A DNA stretch of 64,000 nucleotides from Kineosporia mesophila (GTDB lineage: Bacteria > Actinomycetota > Actinomycetes > Actinomycetales > Kineosporiaceae), in assembly GCF_021129235.1 (NCBI RefSeq), contig NZ_JAJOMA010000005.1, positions 186,001-250,000 of the forward strand, read 5' to 3'. Shown piece by piece: positions 25,432 to 33,624 of this stretch. Every line of letters starts with the position of its first letter. The stretch's first letter is position 1. The notes under the pieces are model-generated. The model was not told the DNA's origin and did not search any database. It was given only the letters and a program-made list of their open reading frames with translations. Made by a program: the position numbers and the translations under genes.

Positions 25432-26064
25432 GTGAGTACGCGGGCTGCCGAGCGACAGCTCGTCGAGGGCAAGCTCCGCGTGCTGCGGGCCGGGGCCTTC
25501 TCGGCGTGCGCCGTCTCCCTCGCCGCCGTGGCCCACCTCCTCGCCGGCGGCATCGCACCCTCCCCCGTCCTGCTGGCCGCGCTGGCCCTGATCCTCGCCC
25601 CGATAGCCGTGCTCAGCGCCGGAAAGCTGCGCCGACCGACCACTGTCGGCACGGCGATGATCGCGGTCCAGACCGGGCTGCACTGGCTGTTCGGGCAGTT
25701 CGGCCCGGCGGCCGACTGCGTGCAGATGTCGTCCCATCTGGGCCATCCCGGTATGACCCAGGCCGGATCGATGGTCTGCCAGGACCACCCGGCGATGACC
25801 ATGGGCACCTCCTCACCCCTGATGCTTCTCGCCCACCTGAGCGCCGCCGCCCTGCTCGGCCTGCTGCTCAGCAAGGGTGAAACCGCTCTGTGGCGCATGC
25901 TTTCGTGGATCTTCCCGAAGCTGCCCGGCCGCTTCCGGCCCCTCCCGGTGCCGACCCGGCTACGCCGTACTGCCTCGCGCCGTACCGTGCCGCTGCGGCC
26001 CGAACCCCTCATCGGTGCTGTCGGGCGCCGTGGACCACCCTGCCCTTCGGCGATTTTCGCCTGA
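25432..26064 (+). CDS. Met/His-rich integral membrane protein of a copper group
   Basis: A 210-residue protein with about four membrane helices (near residues 25-42, 46-62, 70-85 and 130-147). A loop between the third and fourth helices is rich in His, Met and Cys (CVQMSSHLGHPGMTQAGSMV, then CQDHPAMTMG), which suggests copper binding. The C-terminal tail is basic. A GTG start follows ATCCTGAACGC. It precedes a PCu(A)C chaperone and a DyP peroxidase on the same strand, an arrangement that supports a copper-handling role. No named family is evident to me. Confidence 0.78.
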   Translation: MSTRAAERQLVEGKLRVLRAGAFSACAVSLAAVAHLLAGGIAPSPVLLAALALILAPIAVLSAGKLRRPTTVGTAMIAVQTGLHWLFGQFGPAADCVQMSSHLGHPGMTQAGSMVCQDHPAMTMGTSSPLMLLAHLSAAALLGLLLSKGETALWRMLSWIFPKLPGRFRPLPVPTRLRRTASRRTVPLRPEPLIGAVGRRGPPCPSAIFA

Positions 26065-26169
26065 TCCACAGGGCCGGCTGCCCACAGCCGGAACGTTCAC
26101 CGCTCGCCGATGCCCCCTGCCCAGGGCGCGGCATCGGCGTTCCTTCAGCACCCGAGGAGTTCCTTCGTC

Positions 26170-26742
26170 ATGCCCCAGTACCAGAGCAAGCGCCTTGTCC
26201 TCGCAGCCACCACCCTGTCCGCCCTGGCCATGGTGACCGCCCTGTCCGCCTGTGCCGGTGGCTCGTCCACCGCCGCCACCTCCGCCGCCTCCGATGTGAA
26301 GGCGGTCGGAGGCGAGATCACCAGCACCGGCGCGGACAGCCTGACCGTCGTCGACCCGTGGGTGAAGGCGGCCGACACGAAGGCCGGGATGACCGCGGTC
26401 TTCGGCGCGCTCGAGAACACCGGCACCACCGACGTCACGGTGCAGTCCGCGAAGACCTCCGCCTCCAGCACCACCGAACTGCACGAGATGGTCATGGTCG
26501 ACGGCTCGATGGTGATGCAGAAGAAGGAGGGCGGTTTCGTGGTCAAGGCCGGGGAGAAGCACGAGCTCGCGCCCGGTGGCGACCACGTGATGGTGCTCGA
26601 CCTGACGAAACCGATCGAGGCCGGCGACCAGGTCACGGTGCGCCTGACCCTGGACGACGGCTCGACCGAGGACTTCACCGCACTGGCCAAGACCACCTCG
26701 GCCGGCGAGGAGAAGTACGACGACACGGACGGCATGGAGTGA
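26170..26742 (+). CDS. PCu(A)C-type periplasmic copper chaperone
   Basis: A 190-residue lipoprotein-type copper chaperone. The signal MPQYQSKRLVLAATTLSALA leads to the lipobox LSAC. The mature domain has the Cu(I) ligand pattern of the family: His and Met in ELHEMVMVDG, Met in SMVMQK, and His/Met in LAPGGDHVMVL. Such proteins hand copper to cytochrome oxidase or other cuproenzymes outside the membrane. The ATG lies after a Pro-rich leader; its stop overlaps the possible GTG start of the peroxidase gene. Confidence 0.93.
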   Translation: MPQYQSKRLVLAATTLSALAMVTALSACAGGSSTAATSAASDVKAVGGEITSTGADSLTVVDPWVKAADTKAGMTAVFGALENTGTTDVTVQSAKTSASSTTELHEMVMVDGSMVMQKKEGGFVVKAGEKHELAPGGDHVMVLDLTKPIEAGDQVTVRLTLDDGSTEDFTALAKTTSAGEEKYDDTDGME

Positions 26743-27956
26743 TCCGGCCTTCTATGAGCCGGCGCCGCCTCCTGCTCGGGGGCGGCGCCACGCTGGCGGG
26801 CGGGAGTCTGGCCGGCGCCGCGGCCACCCTGGCCCTGTCCGAACCCGGGCCCGACACCGCATCGGTGGTGACGGCGGAAGCAAAAGGTGCGCAGGTCGTC
26901 CCCTTTTACGGAAACCACCAGGCCGGGATCGCCACCGGGGCCCAGGCCCATGCGCGATTTCTGGCGCTGGACCTGAAGCCCGGCGCCGACCGTTCACATG
27001 TGCAGCGTCTGCTGCGGCTTCTCACCGACGACGCCGCGAAACTCACGGCCGGGCGGGCACCCCTGGCCGGGAACGACCCGGAGATCCCGGCGTTGCCCTC
27101 CCGGCTGACCGTGACGTTCGGATTCGGCCCCGGCCTGTTCGACGCGATCGGGCGGGGCGACCACTGCCCCGATGTCATCCGCAACCTGCCGGCGTTCGCC
27201 ACCGACCGGCTCGAGGACCGCTGGTCGGGCGGCGACGTGCTGCTCCAGGTGTGCAGTGACGATGCCGTTCCCCTGTCGTACGCCCTGCGCCGCCTGGTGC
27301 GTGATTCTCGTGACCTGGCCTCGGTGCGCTGGTGCCAGACGGGCTTCAATCCCGCGCGGGACAGCGAACCGGCCGGCACCACGCCCCGGAACCTGATGGG
27401 GCAGCGCGACGGTACGGCCAATCCGGCCTCCGACACCGAAGATTTCGGCGCCACGGTGTGGTCGGACGAGCCGGGCTGGCTGAGGGGCGGCAGTATGCTG
27501 GTGTTCCGGCGTATCCGCATGGATGTCGACACCTGGGACGATCTCGGTCGTCCGGCCAAGGAAATGGCAACTGCCCGAAAGCTTTCCGATGGTAGCCCGG
27601 TGACCGGCGGTGCGGAGAAGGATGATCCGGACACCGCTGCCGTCGACGGCCAGGGATTTCCCGTCGTCGCGGCCGAGGCCCACGTGGTGCGGGCCACCGC
27701 CCGCACTCCCACCGAGCGCATGCTGCGGCGCGGGTTCAGTTACGACGACGGCCCCGACCCCGACGGAAAGCCCGACTGCGGTCTGCTTTTTGCCGCCTAC
27801 CAGAAAGACGCGGTGGCCTCGTTCGTACCGGTCCAGAAGCGGCTGGCCGAGTCCGACGCGATGAACACCTGGACCACGCACGTGGGCTCGGCCGCATTCG
27901 CGGTGCCCCCAGGCTGCACCGAGGGCGAGTACATCGGCGAGGCCCTGGTCGGCTGA
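26739..27956 (+). CDS. Tat-exported DyP-type heme peroxidase (EfeB-like)
   Basis: A 405-residue dye-decolorising peroxidase. The Tat signal is MSRRRLLLGGGATLAGG. The catalytic motif GQRDG (in NLMGQRDGTANP), the MDVDTWD segment and the proximal-His region AEAHVVRATAR are present. It follows a copper chaperone, a frequent pairing in actinobacteria. EfeU/EfeO partners of the ferrous-iron system are absent here, so a role in iron uptake is not supported. The GTG at 26739 overlaps the chaperone stop (GTGA); the ATG at 26754 is an equally good start for Tat export. Confidence 0.93.
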   Translation: MIRPSMSRRRLLLGGGATLAGGSLAGAAATLALSEPGPDTASVVTAEAKGAQVVPFYGNHQAGIATGAQAHARFLALDLKPGADRSHVQRLLRLLTDDAAKLTAGRAPLAGNDPEIPALPSRLTVTFGFGPGLFDAIGRGDHCPDVIRNLPAFATDRLEDRWSGGDVLLQVCSDDAVPLSYALRRLVRDSRDLASVRWCQTGFNPARDSEPAGTTPRNLMGQRDGTANPASDTEDFGATVWSDEPGWLRGGSMLVFRRIRMDVDTWDDLGRPAKEMATARKLSDGSPVTGGAEKDDPDTAAVDGQGFPVVAAEAHVVRATARTPTERMLRRGFSYDDGPDPDGKPDCGLLFAAYQKDAVASFVPVQKRLAESDAMNTWTTHVGSAAFAVPPGCTEGEYIGEALVG

Positions 27957-28192
27957 CCGAAAATGGAGGACGCCGTTGAGACCGCCGCTGTCGGCAGCAG
28001 CTCAGCGGCGTCCCCCACCAGTTTTGCAGCGATCCATGTCGGCCAGATCCGGCCACCTCAACAGTTAACCAATTCCCCAAAGAAAACTTAAGTTTCATCA
28101 AGTCCGCACCGAACGCGCCGCGTGCGCGCATCATGCAGTCGATGTGAGCCATGATGGGCCAGCCAGACGTCGTCTTCCGACTGGGACTACGC

Positions 28193-29095
28193 ATGCAGAC
28201 TCGTCCGTTACTCATCACGCTCGGCGCTGCCACAGCGCTCACGATCGGCCTGATCGCGCCGGCCACGGCCCAGGCCGCACCGGTGGAACAGACGCCGAGA
28301 TCGCCGAAACCCTTGGAAGAAATCGCTAAATCAATGCACCAGGCGGTTGCGACCGGTGATGACTGCTCGATCACCGACGTCGCCCCGACCACGGTGACGG
28401 CCGGCGTGAAACCCGCGACCGTACAGTTCGACGTCGCCACCGACTGCGACGACTCCGCTCACGCCATGAAGTGGGCCGTGACCGGTGAGTTGTACCGGGG
28501 CAGTCACGTCGGCTGGTTCGGCGCCTGCACCTACAAGTACACCGGCCCGGCCTCGCTCACCTGCCCCGACGGCTCGACCTCGTTCGACCTGGTCGGCACC
28601 GGGCAGTTCCAGGGCAACCAGATGGCCGGCACGCAGAACGCCTACGTGTACGCGTTCGACGACGCCAACGGCAACGACCGCGACGACGACACCTCGTTCG
28701 ACTGTGACGACGACGGCAACTGCACGTCGACGTCGAGCGGCCGTGACAACGTCACCACCGGCTTCGCCCTGCTGCGCGAGACCGACTGGAACTCGACCTT
28801 CACGGCCTCGGCAACCGAGGTCGAGCAGGGTGGGGAGCTCACGCTGGCCGGCGATCTGAGCCGGGCCGACTGGGACACCGGGGCGTACGAAAACTACTCC
28901 CCCACGGTGAAACTCCAGTTCAAGGCAAAAAGCGAGACGAAGTTCCGCTCGGTGCGCACCATAGTGCCGGGGGCGGAGCAGATCTCCGTCACGATCAACG
29001 CCAGACGCTCGGGCAGTTTCCGGTTCTTCTACCCCGGCGACGGTAAGAGCGCACCGAGCACCTCGAACTCCGCCAGGGTCACCGTGACCCGCTGA
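28193..29095 (+). CDS. Secreted protein with Asp-rich loop, function unknown
   Basis: A 300-residue exported protein. The signal peptide is MQTRPLLITLGAATALTIGL ending near TAQAA. Two Cys pairs are visible (DDCSIT / TDCDDS; FGACTYK / LTCPDG), and an Asp-rich loop (DDANGNDRDDDTSFDCDDDG) resembles Ca2+-binding loops. The C-terminal 100 residues look like an Ig-like or beta-sandwich domain (YSPTVKLQFKAKSETKFRSV ... RFFYPGDGKSAPS), a type common in actinobacterial surface proteins. An ATG at 28151 is the alternative start. A hairpin terminator follows. Confidence 0.8.
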   Translation: MQTRPLLITLGAATALTIGLIAPATAQAAPVEQTPRSPKPLEEIAKSMHQAVATGDDCSITDVAPTTVTAGVKPATVQFDVATDCDDSAHAMKWAVTGELYRGSHVGWFGACTYKYTGPASLTCPDGSTSFDLVGTGQFQGNQMAGTQNAYVYAFDDANGNDRDDDTSFDCDDDGNCTSTSSGRDNVTTGFALLRETDWNSTFTASATEVEQGGELTLAGDLSRADWDTGAYENYSPTVKLQFKAKSETKFRSVRTIVPGAEQISVTINARRSGSFRFFYPGDGKSAPSTSNSARVTVTR

Positions 29096-29112
29096 CCTCC
29101 CGGACAGACCGG

Positions 29113-29145
29113 CGGACGGCGGGAGAGCGGCTCTCCCGTCGTCCG
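29113..29145. terminator. Bidirectional hairpin between convergent genes
   Basis: CGGACGGCGGGAGAG / CTCTCCCGTCGTCCG, 15-base arms with one mismatch and a three-base loop, lie between the secreted-protein gene and the convergent TPR gene. Confidence 0.7.
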
Positions 29146-29157
29146 TCCCGGCCCGGC

Positions 29158-30909
29158 TCAGGCCGTGGTCCGGGCCCGGCGCAGGTTCGCCTCGAACTTC
29201 TTCGTCACCGGGTGCTGCTCACCCAGCGTCTGCCGGGCCCCCGTCAGTGCTTCCTCGAAAAGTTCTAGTGCCCGTGGCATCTCGCCCAGACCCTGATGGG
29301 AGAACGCCAGGTTGTTCAGCGACGCCAGCGTGTCCACGTGGGTAGGTCCGAGCACGCGCCGTCGGCCCTTCAGGGCACGTTCGTGCAGGGGACGCGCGTC
29401 GGCCGGGTGACCGGCCCGGTTCAGGGCCGAGGCCAGGTTGTTCATCGAGGCCAGGGTGTCGAGGTGGTCACCGCCGAGCAGGGCGTGCCGGTCGCTGAGC
29501 ACGCTGGCGTGCAGGTTGAGCGCGGCCTTCGTCCGGCCCACGGCCAGGTGGGCCTGCGCCAGGTTGTTCATGGCGAGCAGGGTGTCCGGATGTTTCTCGC
29601 CCAGCGCGGCACTGCGCCCGGCCACCACCCGGCGGCAGAGCCGGTACCCGCGGAAGACCTTCCCGGAGTCGGCGTAGGCCGCGCTGAGGTTGCTCATCAC
29701 CGTGAGCGTGTCCGGATGGGCCGGGCCGAGTTTCGTGCGGCGGATCCGGAGCACCTGTTTCATCAGCGTGATCGCCGTGGGCAGGTCACCGGCCCGCTGA
29801 TGGGCACTGGCCAGGTTGCTCTGCGAGATCAGCGTGTTCGGATGGTCCTCCCCGAGTACCCGGGCCCGGTCGGTGTAGATCTTCTGGAACACGCTGACCG
29901 GCACGGCCGTCCCGTCCAGATCGCTGTACGCCCCGACCAGGTTGTTCGCCGCGGTGAGGGTGTCCGGGTGGTCCCCGCCGAGCGCCGCCTGCCGCTCTTC
30001 CAGCACCTGTCGCAGCAGCGGGATCGCCCGGCCGTAGTCGCCGATCGCCCGGTAGCTCTCGGCCAGGTTGCCGAGAATGGTCAGGCTGATCGGGTGCTCG
30101 CCGCCGTACACCGCGCTGCTGGCGGCGAAGGCCTTCTCGTACAGCGGGATGGCCTCGTCCGTGCGACCGGCCGCGCCCCGGGCGAAGGCCAGGTTGTGGG
30201 TCATGGTGATGAGCTCGGGCTGCGCGATGTCCTGAGAGTCGGGCCGCGCCGCGAGAACGGGAGCCAGGAGGTCAGCGGCCTGACCCGCGTCCCCCATGGA
30301 CAGCAACAGACTGCCGAGGCGACTGGCGGCAGCCAGGGTGACCGGATGGTCGTCGCCCAGCACCGACCGGCACCCGGTGAGCACCTCACGGCCGGCCTCG
30401 ACGGCCCGGGCCGGTTCGCCGGCCGACTGCAGGTGGGTGACCGCCTGGGTGGTGGCCCGGCTGACCCGCTCGACAGCACCGTCGTGCCCGGCGGCGACGG
30501 CCTCGAGTGACCTCTTCCACAGCGTCAGTGCGTGCCGCATCAGTTCCAGCGCCGTTTCGGGATCGCCCGGCGCCTTCGCCACCAGGGTGGAGACCACCCC
30601 GGCGAGCCCGTCGAGGCGTCCGTGGGCGGTGTTCGACATCAGGTCGAGGTCACGCAGCACCCGGGCCGCGGCCGGGGGTATGCGCACCGCTCCCGTGGTC
30701 CCGTCCCGGAGCAGGGCCCCGGAGGCGATGAGCGCCTCGGCCGCCGCACCCAGGTCCGGGAGGTGGACGAGCAGCTCCGGGCCCAGGCCGATGGGATGGA
30801 GGTAGGAGAGCACCCCGAGGAAGGCATCGACCGGCTCACTGCCCGCCCGCTCCCGCGCCGCCTGACGGGCGAGCACGAATCCCTCTGCGAACCCGTCACC
30901 CGGTGTCAT
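29158..30909 (-). CDS. Tetratricopeptide (kinesin-light-chain type) repeat protein
   Basis: A 583-residue protein whose residues from about 200 to the end are some nine to ten 42-residue TPR units of the TPR_10/12 type, each with a form of LGEDHPNTLISQSNLASAHQ and AxxLxxxxL. The N-terminal 200 residues are helical and may be a remnant of an STAND-type ATPase winged-helix region (LGVLSYLHPIGLGPELLVHL). There is no NB-ARC nucleotide-binding domain, so it is a repeat-only relative of NB-ARC-TPR proteins. The ATG at 30909 was chosen over a GTG at 30927. Role is probably protein-protein scaffolding. Confidence 0.85.
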   Translation of the reverse strand: MTPGDGFAEGFVLARQAARERAGSEPVDAFLGVLSYLHPIGLGPELLVHLPDLGAAAEALIASGALLRDGTTGAVRIPPAAARVLRDLDLMSNTAHGRLDGLAGVVSTLVAKAPGDPETALELMRHALTLWKRSLEAVAAGHDGAVERVSRATTQAVTHLQSAGEPARAVEAGREVLTGCRSVLGDDHPVTLAAASRLGSLLLSMGDAGQAADLLAPVLAARPDSQDIAQPELITMTHNLAFARGAAGRTDEAIPLYEKAFAASSAVYGGEHPISLTILGNLAESYRAIGDYGRAIPLLRQVLEERQAALGGDHPDTLTAANNLVGAYSDLDGTAVPVSVFQKIYTDRARVLGEDHPNTLISQSNLASAHQRAGDLPTAITLMKQVLRIRRTKLGPAHPDTLTVMSNLSAAYADSGKVFRGYRLCRRVVAGRSAALGEKHPDTLLAMNNLAQAHLAVGRTKAALNLHASVLSDRHALLGGDHLDTLASMNNLASALNRAGHPADARPLHERALKGRRRVLGPTHVDTLASLNNLAFSHQGLGEMPRALELFEEALTGARQTLGEQHPVTKKFEANLRRARTTA

Positions 30910-31034
30910 CGCCCCCGAATCCCCCACGGGCCCGATCCTGCCAGAGCCACCCCCTCCGGGCGGGGCCGTTCCGCTCCCCCGGCACCCCCGTCACACGGGC
31001 TTATCACCGGCAAAACATAATTTCGCTGCAGACA

Positions 31035-31064
31035 GGGCAACCTTTGGTTGCCCCAGCCCGACTG
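31035..31064 (+). promoter_or_regulatory. ECF-type promoter of the sigma gene
   Basis: GCAACC (31037-31042), a 16-base spacer and CGACTG (31059-31064) form a -35/-10 pair typical of group-IV sigma factors of this family. The -35 lies in a palindrome GGGCAACC-TTT-GGTTGCCC (31035-31053), which may be an added operator. The same architecture recurs at 32769. The sigma gene starts about 80 bases downstream, so autoregulation is likely. Confidence 0.65.
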
Positions 31065-31144
31065 ACAGCACGTACGGGAGGCGCCCGCGGGCATTCGGGA
31101 GCCTCTCGCACGGCTCTGACCAGGACAAGGAGACGGCTCCACGG

Positions 31145-31735
31145 ATGAGCAAACCCTGGGCGGCCGGAAGTCCGACCCGGCTCGGCAACGTGGCTGGTAA
31201 CGCCAGTGCCAAAGCCGAGTTCGAGGACTTCTTCCGTCGTCATCACCGTGAGCTGGCCCGGCTGGCCTACAGCATGACCGGCAACCGGGCCGAGTCGGAC
31301 GACGTGGTCGGGGAGGCCCTGGCTTCGGCATGGGAACACTGGGATCGCGTGCAGGGGGCGGACAGTCCGCTCGCCTACGTACGCAAGATCGTGGTGAACC
31401 TTTCAGTGGAACGTGTGCGTACAGCTGTGCGGGACCGTCAGCGACATCGCCTGATGACCCCGCTGACCAAATGGTTCTACCACCCGCCGGACATCGGTGG
31501 AGCGGTGGATCTGCAGGCCGCTGTGCTCGCGCTGCCCCCTGGGCGGCGAGCCTGCGTGGTGATGCGCCACGTGCTCGACCTGCCGGAGGAAGAGGTCGCC
31601 CGAACACTCGGTATCAGTCTGGGTACGGTCAAGAGCCAGACATCGAAAGGTCTTGCCCAGCTGCGTAGTCAGCTGGATCCAGGTCGAGTGGCCACTTCGG
31701 CGACCTCGACCAGGACTACCAGGAAGGAGGCGTGA
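31145..31735 (+). CDS. SigE-family ECF RNA polymerase sigma factor
   Basis: A 196-residue group-IV sigma factor. Region 2 reads FFRRHHRELARLAYSMTGNR followed by AESDDVVGEALASAWEHWDR; region 4 contains LPPGRRACVVMRHVLDLPEE and VARTLGISLGTVKSQTSKGL. It belongs to the actinobacterial SigE family (SACE1668 type), commonly paired with a small membrane protein. The ATG has GGAGACGGCTCC upstream. The next gene follows three bases after the stop. Signal sensed is unknown. Confidence 0.93.
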   Translation: MSKPWAAGSPTRLGNVAGNASAKAEFEDFFRRHHRELARLAYSMTGNRAESDDVVGEALASAWEHWDRVQGADSPLAYVRKIVVNLSVERVRTAVRDRQRHRLMTPLTKWFYHPPDIGGAVDLQAAVLALPPGRRACVVMRHVLDLPEEEVARTLGISLGTVKSQTSKGLAQLRSQLDPGRVATSATSTRTTRKEA

Positions 31736-31738
31736 TCC

Positions 31739-32722
31739 GTGCCCGAGGATGAACTGCTCGAAGCTCTCAGGGGACTAGGTGCGGATCACGAGCCGGACGT
31801 GGTGGCGATCCGGCGCCGGATGGAAGACCGCCGTCCCAAGGTCGTGCCTCTGCGCCGGCGCGTGGAGGAAGCCCCCCGCAAGCGGCCCGTGCTGCTGTCC
31901 GCGGCGGCCGCCCTGCTGGTCGGCGGGGGTGTCACCGCTGCGGTCTCGCAGATGGCGCCGGCGTCCAACCAGACCCCGTCCACCATTCCGGTGAACGTGC
32001 CGACCTTCCAGTCACCGAGCGACCCGGCGACGTCGTCGGCCCCGAGCCCGACCGTGACGCAGGAGTCCGGGAAGAAGCAGACGCCGGACGGCGTCTCGAC
32101 CTCGAAGGACGCCGGTACCCCGGACTCGGGTGGCAAGACCGGCCAGGGCACCCCGTCCTCCAGTTCACCCCGTTCCTCGACCAGCTCCTCGACGGGCGGC
32201 ACCAGCGGCAACGCCTCGGGCCTGACTCAGGCGACGATCGAGGTCACCACGATGGCGAACGGGCAGCAACTGATGCTGAGCGCCGCCGACGAGGACTGGC
32301 TGGCCATCGGCACCCGCAACGACCTGCGAACGATCCGGAAGAAGTCCGCGGTGTCCAGCCCTCTGCTGAACTTCACCGCGCCGGCCTCGGCCGCGAGCGT
32401 GGACGGTCCGTTCAAGCTGTCGTGGACCGGTGGCGTACCGGAGCAGGATCGCGACGGCACCACCCGCTGGCTGCAGACCGACGGCGCGGTGGTGACGGTC
32501 ACGGCCTCCGAGGCGGCCCGCACGGTGACGCTCTACACCGGCAACCTGATGAACGTGGCGGTGACCGGGCAGAACCTCAAGCAGCAGCGCGTCGAGCTGG
32601 GCTCGGACGCTGGGTACGTCGTCAACATCACGATCCCGTCGCACTCCGGGGAGACGACGATCAACCTGTCCAGTGGACGTGGACCGGTGCATTTCCTCGC
32701 CGCAACCGCTTCCTCGAGCTGA
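31739..32722 (+). CDS. Single-pass membrane protein linked to the ECF sigma factor
   Basis: A 327-residue protein with a cytoplasmic N-terminal segment (residues 1-45), one membrane helix (VLLSAAAALLVGGGVTAAVS), a Ser/Thr/Pro-rich external linker of about 100 residues, and a beta-rich outer domain of about 150 residues. GGAGG stands eight bases before the GTG start. Position and topology are those of an anti-sigma factor, but I see no zinc-binding HxxxCxxC anti-sigma motif in the short N-terminal segment. It may be an atypical anti-sigma factor or simply a co-regulated surface protein. Confidence 0.8.
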   Translation: MPEDELLEALRGLGADHEPDVVAIRRRMEDRRPKVVPLRRRVEEAPRKRPVLLSAAAALLVGGGVTAAVSQMAPASNQTPSTIPVNVPTFQSPSDPATSSAPSPTVTQESGKKQTPDGVSTSKDAGTPDSGGKTGQGTPSSSSPRSSTSSSTGGTSGNASGLTQATIEVTTMANGQQLMLSAADEDWLAIGTRNDLRTIRKKSAVSSPLLNFTAPASAASVDGPFKLSWTGGVPEQDRDGTTRWLQTDGAVVTVTASEAARTVTLYTGNLMNVAVTGQNLKQQRVELGSDAGYVVNITIPSHSGETTINLSSGRGPVHFLAATASSS

Positions 32723-32768
32723 TCCGAAGGTCTCCGCGTCGTCCGCAAAATCTTTCTCAAGATTGCGG

Positions 32769-32796
32769 GCAACCTTTGACCGGTCCGGAACGACTG
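32769..32796 (+). promoter_or_regulatory. Second ECF-type promoter (GCAACC-16-CGACTG)
   Basis: GGGCAACCTTTG with GCAACC at 32769-32774, a 16-base spacer, and CGACTG at 32791-32796. Both hexamers and the spacer length equal those before the sigma gene at 31037, although the intervening bases differ. It lies 46 bases after the end of the sigma operon and points away from it. Confidence 0.6.
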
Positions 32797-32802
32797 TGGC
32801 CC

Positions 32803-32968
32803 TGAGGAGATGCAGTTCCGTCGGCCACGAAGCCGCATCGCTTCCTGCTCAGGGTGTCGCTACCTCCATGACGATGCCCTGAGCAGCCGGTCCCGCCGTG
32901 ACCCCTCCCAGGGCGGGGCCGCCCTGTTCGCTCGCCCCGGCTGGTCGGAGCCGGGGCGAGCCTCTTTT
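32803..32968 (+). ncRNA. Candidate sigma-dependent small RNA or attenuated leader
   Basis: From the expected start of the 32769 promoter, transcription would meet an internal hairpin (GCTCAGGG ... CCCTGAGC, about 32847-32884) and then a strong terminator at 32930-32968 with stem GCTCGCCCCGGCT / AGCCGGGGCGAGC and the tail CTCTTTT. The product would be about 165 nt. A Shine-Dalgarno-like GAGGAG directly abuts an ATG at 32810, too close to be a good start, and the frame runs through the terminator, so a protein is unlikely. A leader that attenuates the small gene at 33117 is the alternative. Confidence 0.45.
32930..32968 (+). terminator. Strong intrinsic terminator
   Basis: A 13-base perfect GC-rich stem (32930-32942 with 32949-32961), six-base loop and a CTCTTTT tail. 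It ends the transcript expected from the ECF-type promoter at 32769. Confidence 0.8.
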
Positions 32969-33035
32969 GCCCCCGACCGACCCCAGCTGAGGCCGGGGAC
33001 GAGTCGTCCTCAAGCACGCAGTTCGGGAGACACGC

Positions 33036-33072
33036 AGCGGGCCGGACATCCCCCGAGGATGCCCGGCCCGCT
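33036..33072. terminator. GC-rich hairpin before the 33117 gene
   Basis: AGCGGGCCGG / CCGGCCCGCT with a smaller inner ATCC/GGAT pair, followed by GTTTCC. It could be a second terminator or part of a leader for the small gene that starts at 33117. Confidence 0.45.
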
Positions 33073-33116
33073 GTTTCCATGTCCGCCTCCACCGCTTTCC
33101 GAAGGGAGCGGACACC

Positions 33117-33308
33117 GTGGCGGCAGCATTTCTGACGTGCGTTCTCCTGGCGACAGGCACCTTCGCGATCTGCGGCTTCGCGATCTGTGCCGAGTATCTC
33201 TGGCCGCGACGGCTCGAATACGGCTGGAGATGCGGGCACCGGAGCTGGGACTGGGACGGCTACTGGCCCATCGCCGTCCCGCTGGTACCCGAGGACGTGC
33301 GCTTCTAG
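33117..33308 (+). CDS. Small membrane protein, unknown
   Basis: A 63-residue open frame with GTG start and GGAG eight bases upstream. One hydrophobic helix (FLTCVLLATGTFAICGFAIC) is followed by an aromatic-rich tail with several Trp and Tyr residues and VPLVPEDVRF. Codon use fits a real gene, but the frame is short and I know no family. It might be controlled by the upstream ECF-type promoter through the terminator region. Confidence 0.45.
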   Translation: MAAAFLTCVLLATGTFAICGFAICAEYLWPRRLEYGWRCGHRSWDWDGYWPIAVPLVPEDVRF

Positions 33309-33316
33309 CCCTGGTT

Positions 33317-33511
33317 CTAACCCTGGTTCATCCCGGCGAACCAGTCGTAACCCTTGGCGGGATCCTGTTTCACGTCGAGTCTCAGCACCTCTTGTTCGTG
33401 CCACGCGCGAAGGCGGTACACGAAGTCGAACGGCAGGTCCTCCGGCTTCGCGGCCGCCAGAACCTCCATGGCCTGCTCGATCTGCTCTGTGCTCGGTGAC
33501 GACTCGCTCAT
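33317..33511 (-). CDS. Small conserved-type cytoplasmic protein, unknown
   Basis: A 64-residue helical acidic protein (MSESSPSTEQIEQAMEVLAA, then the DLPFDFVYRLRAWHEQEVLR segment). The ATG at 33511 is preferred to a start at 33622 because the extra 37 residues are basic and Pro-rich and unlike the rest. It is divergent from the dioxygenase gene and converges on the small membrane-protein gene. No family recognised. Confidence 0.55.
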   Translation of the reverse strand: MSESSPSTEQIEQAMEVLAAAKPEDLPFDFVYRLRAWHEQEVLRLDVKQDPAKGYDWFAGMNQG

Positions 33512-33624
33512 GCCCGGAAAGCGTAGAGCAGTCAGCTGAATGCTGCCCGGAGGCAGGGGTGCACGGGTCCTGGAAGCGTGACCGTAGGTGACTTTGCGTG
33601 GGCACCGTCTGGCCCCTCGCATAT

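Noticed and set aside
28151-28192. Upstream ATG start of the secreted-protein gene
   Set aside because: It would place 14 polar and mixed residues before a well-formed signal peptide.
29158-30909. NB-ARC/STAND signalling protein (possible defence gene)
   Set aside because: Only TPR repeats are present; no nucleotide-binding P-loop or effector domain was found.
32810-33499. 229-residue open frame beginning MQFRRPRSRIASCSG
   Set aside because: It crosses a strong intrinsic terminator and overlaps two smaller genes, its ribosome site abuts the ATG, and its composition is unlike a protein. The region is better explained as a terminated RNA.
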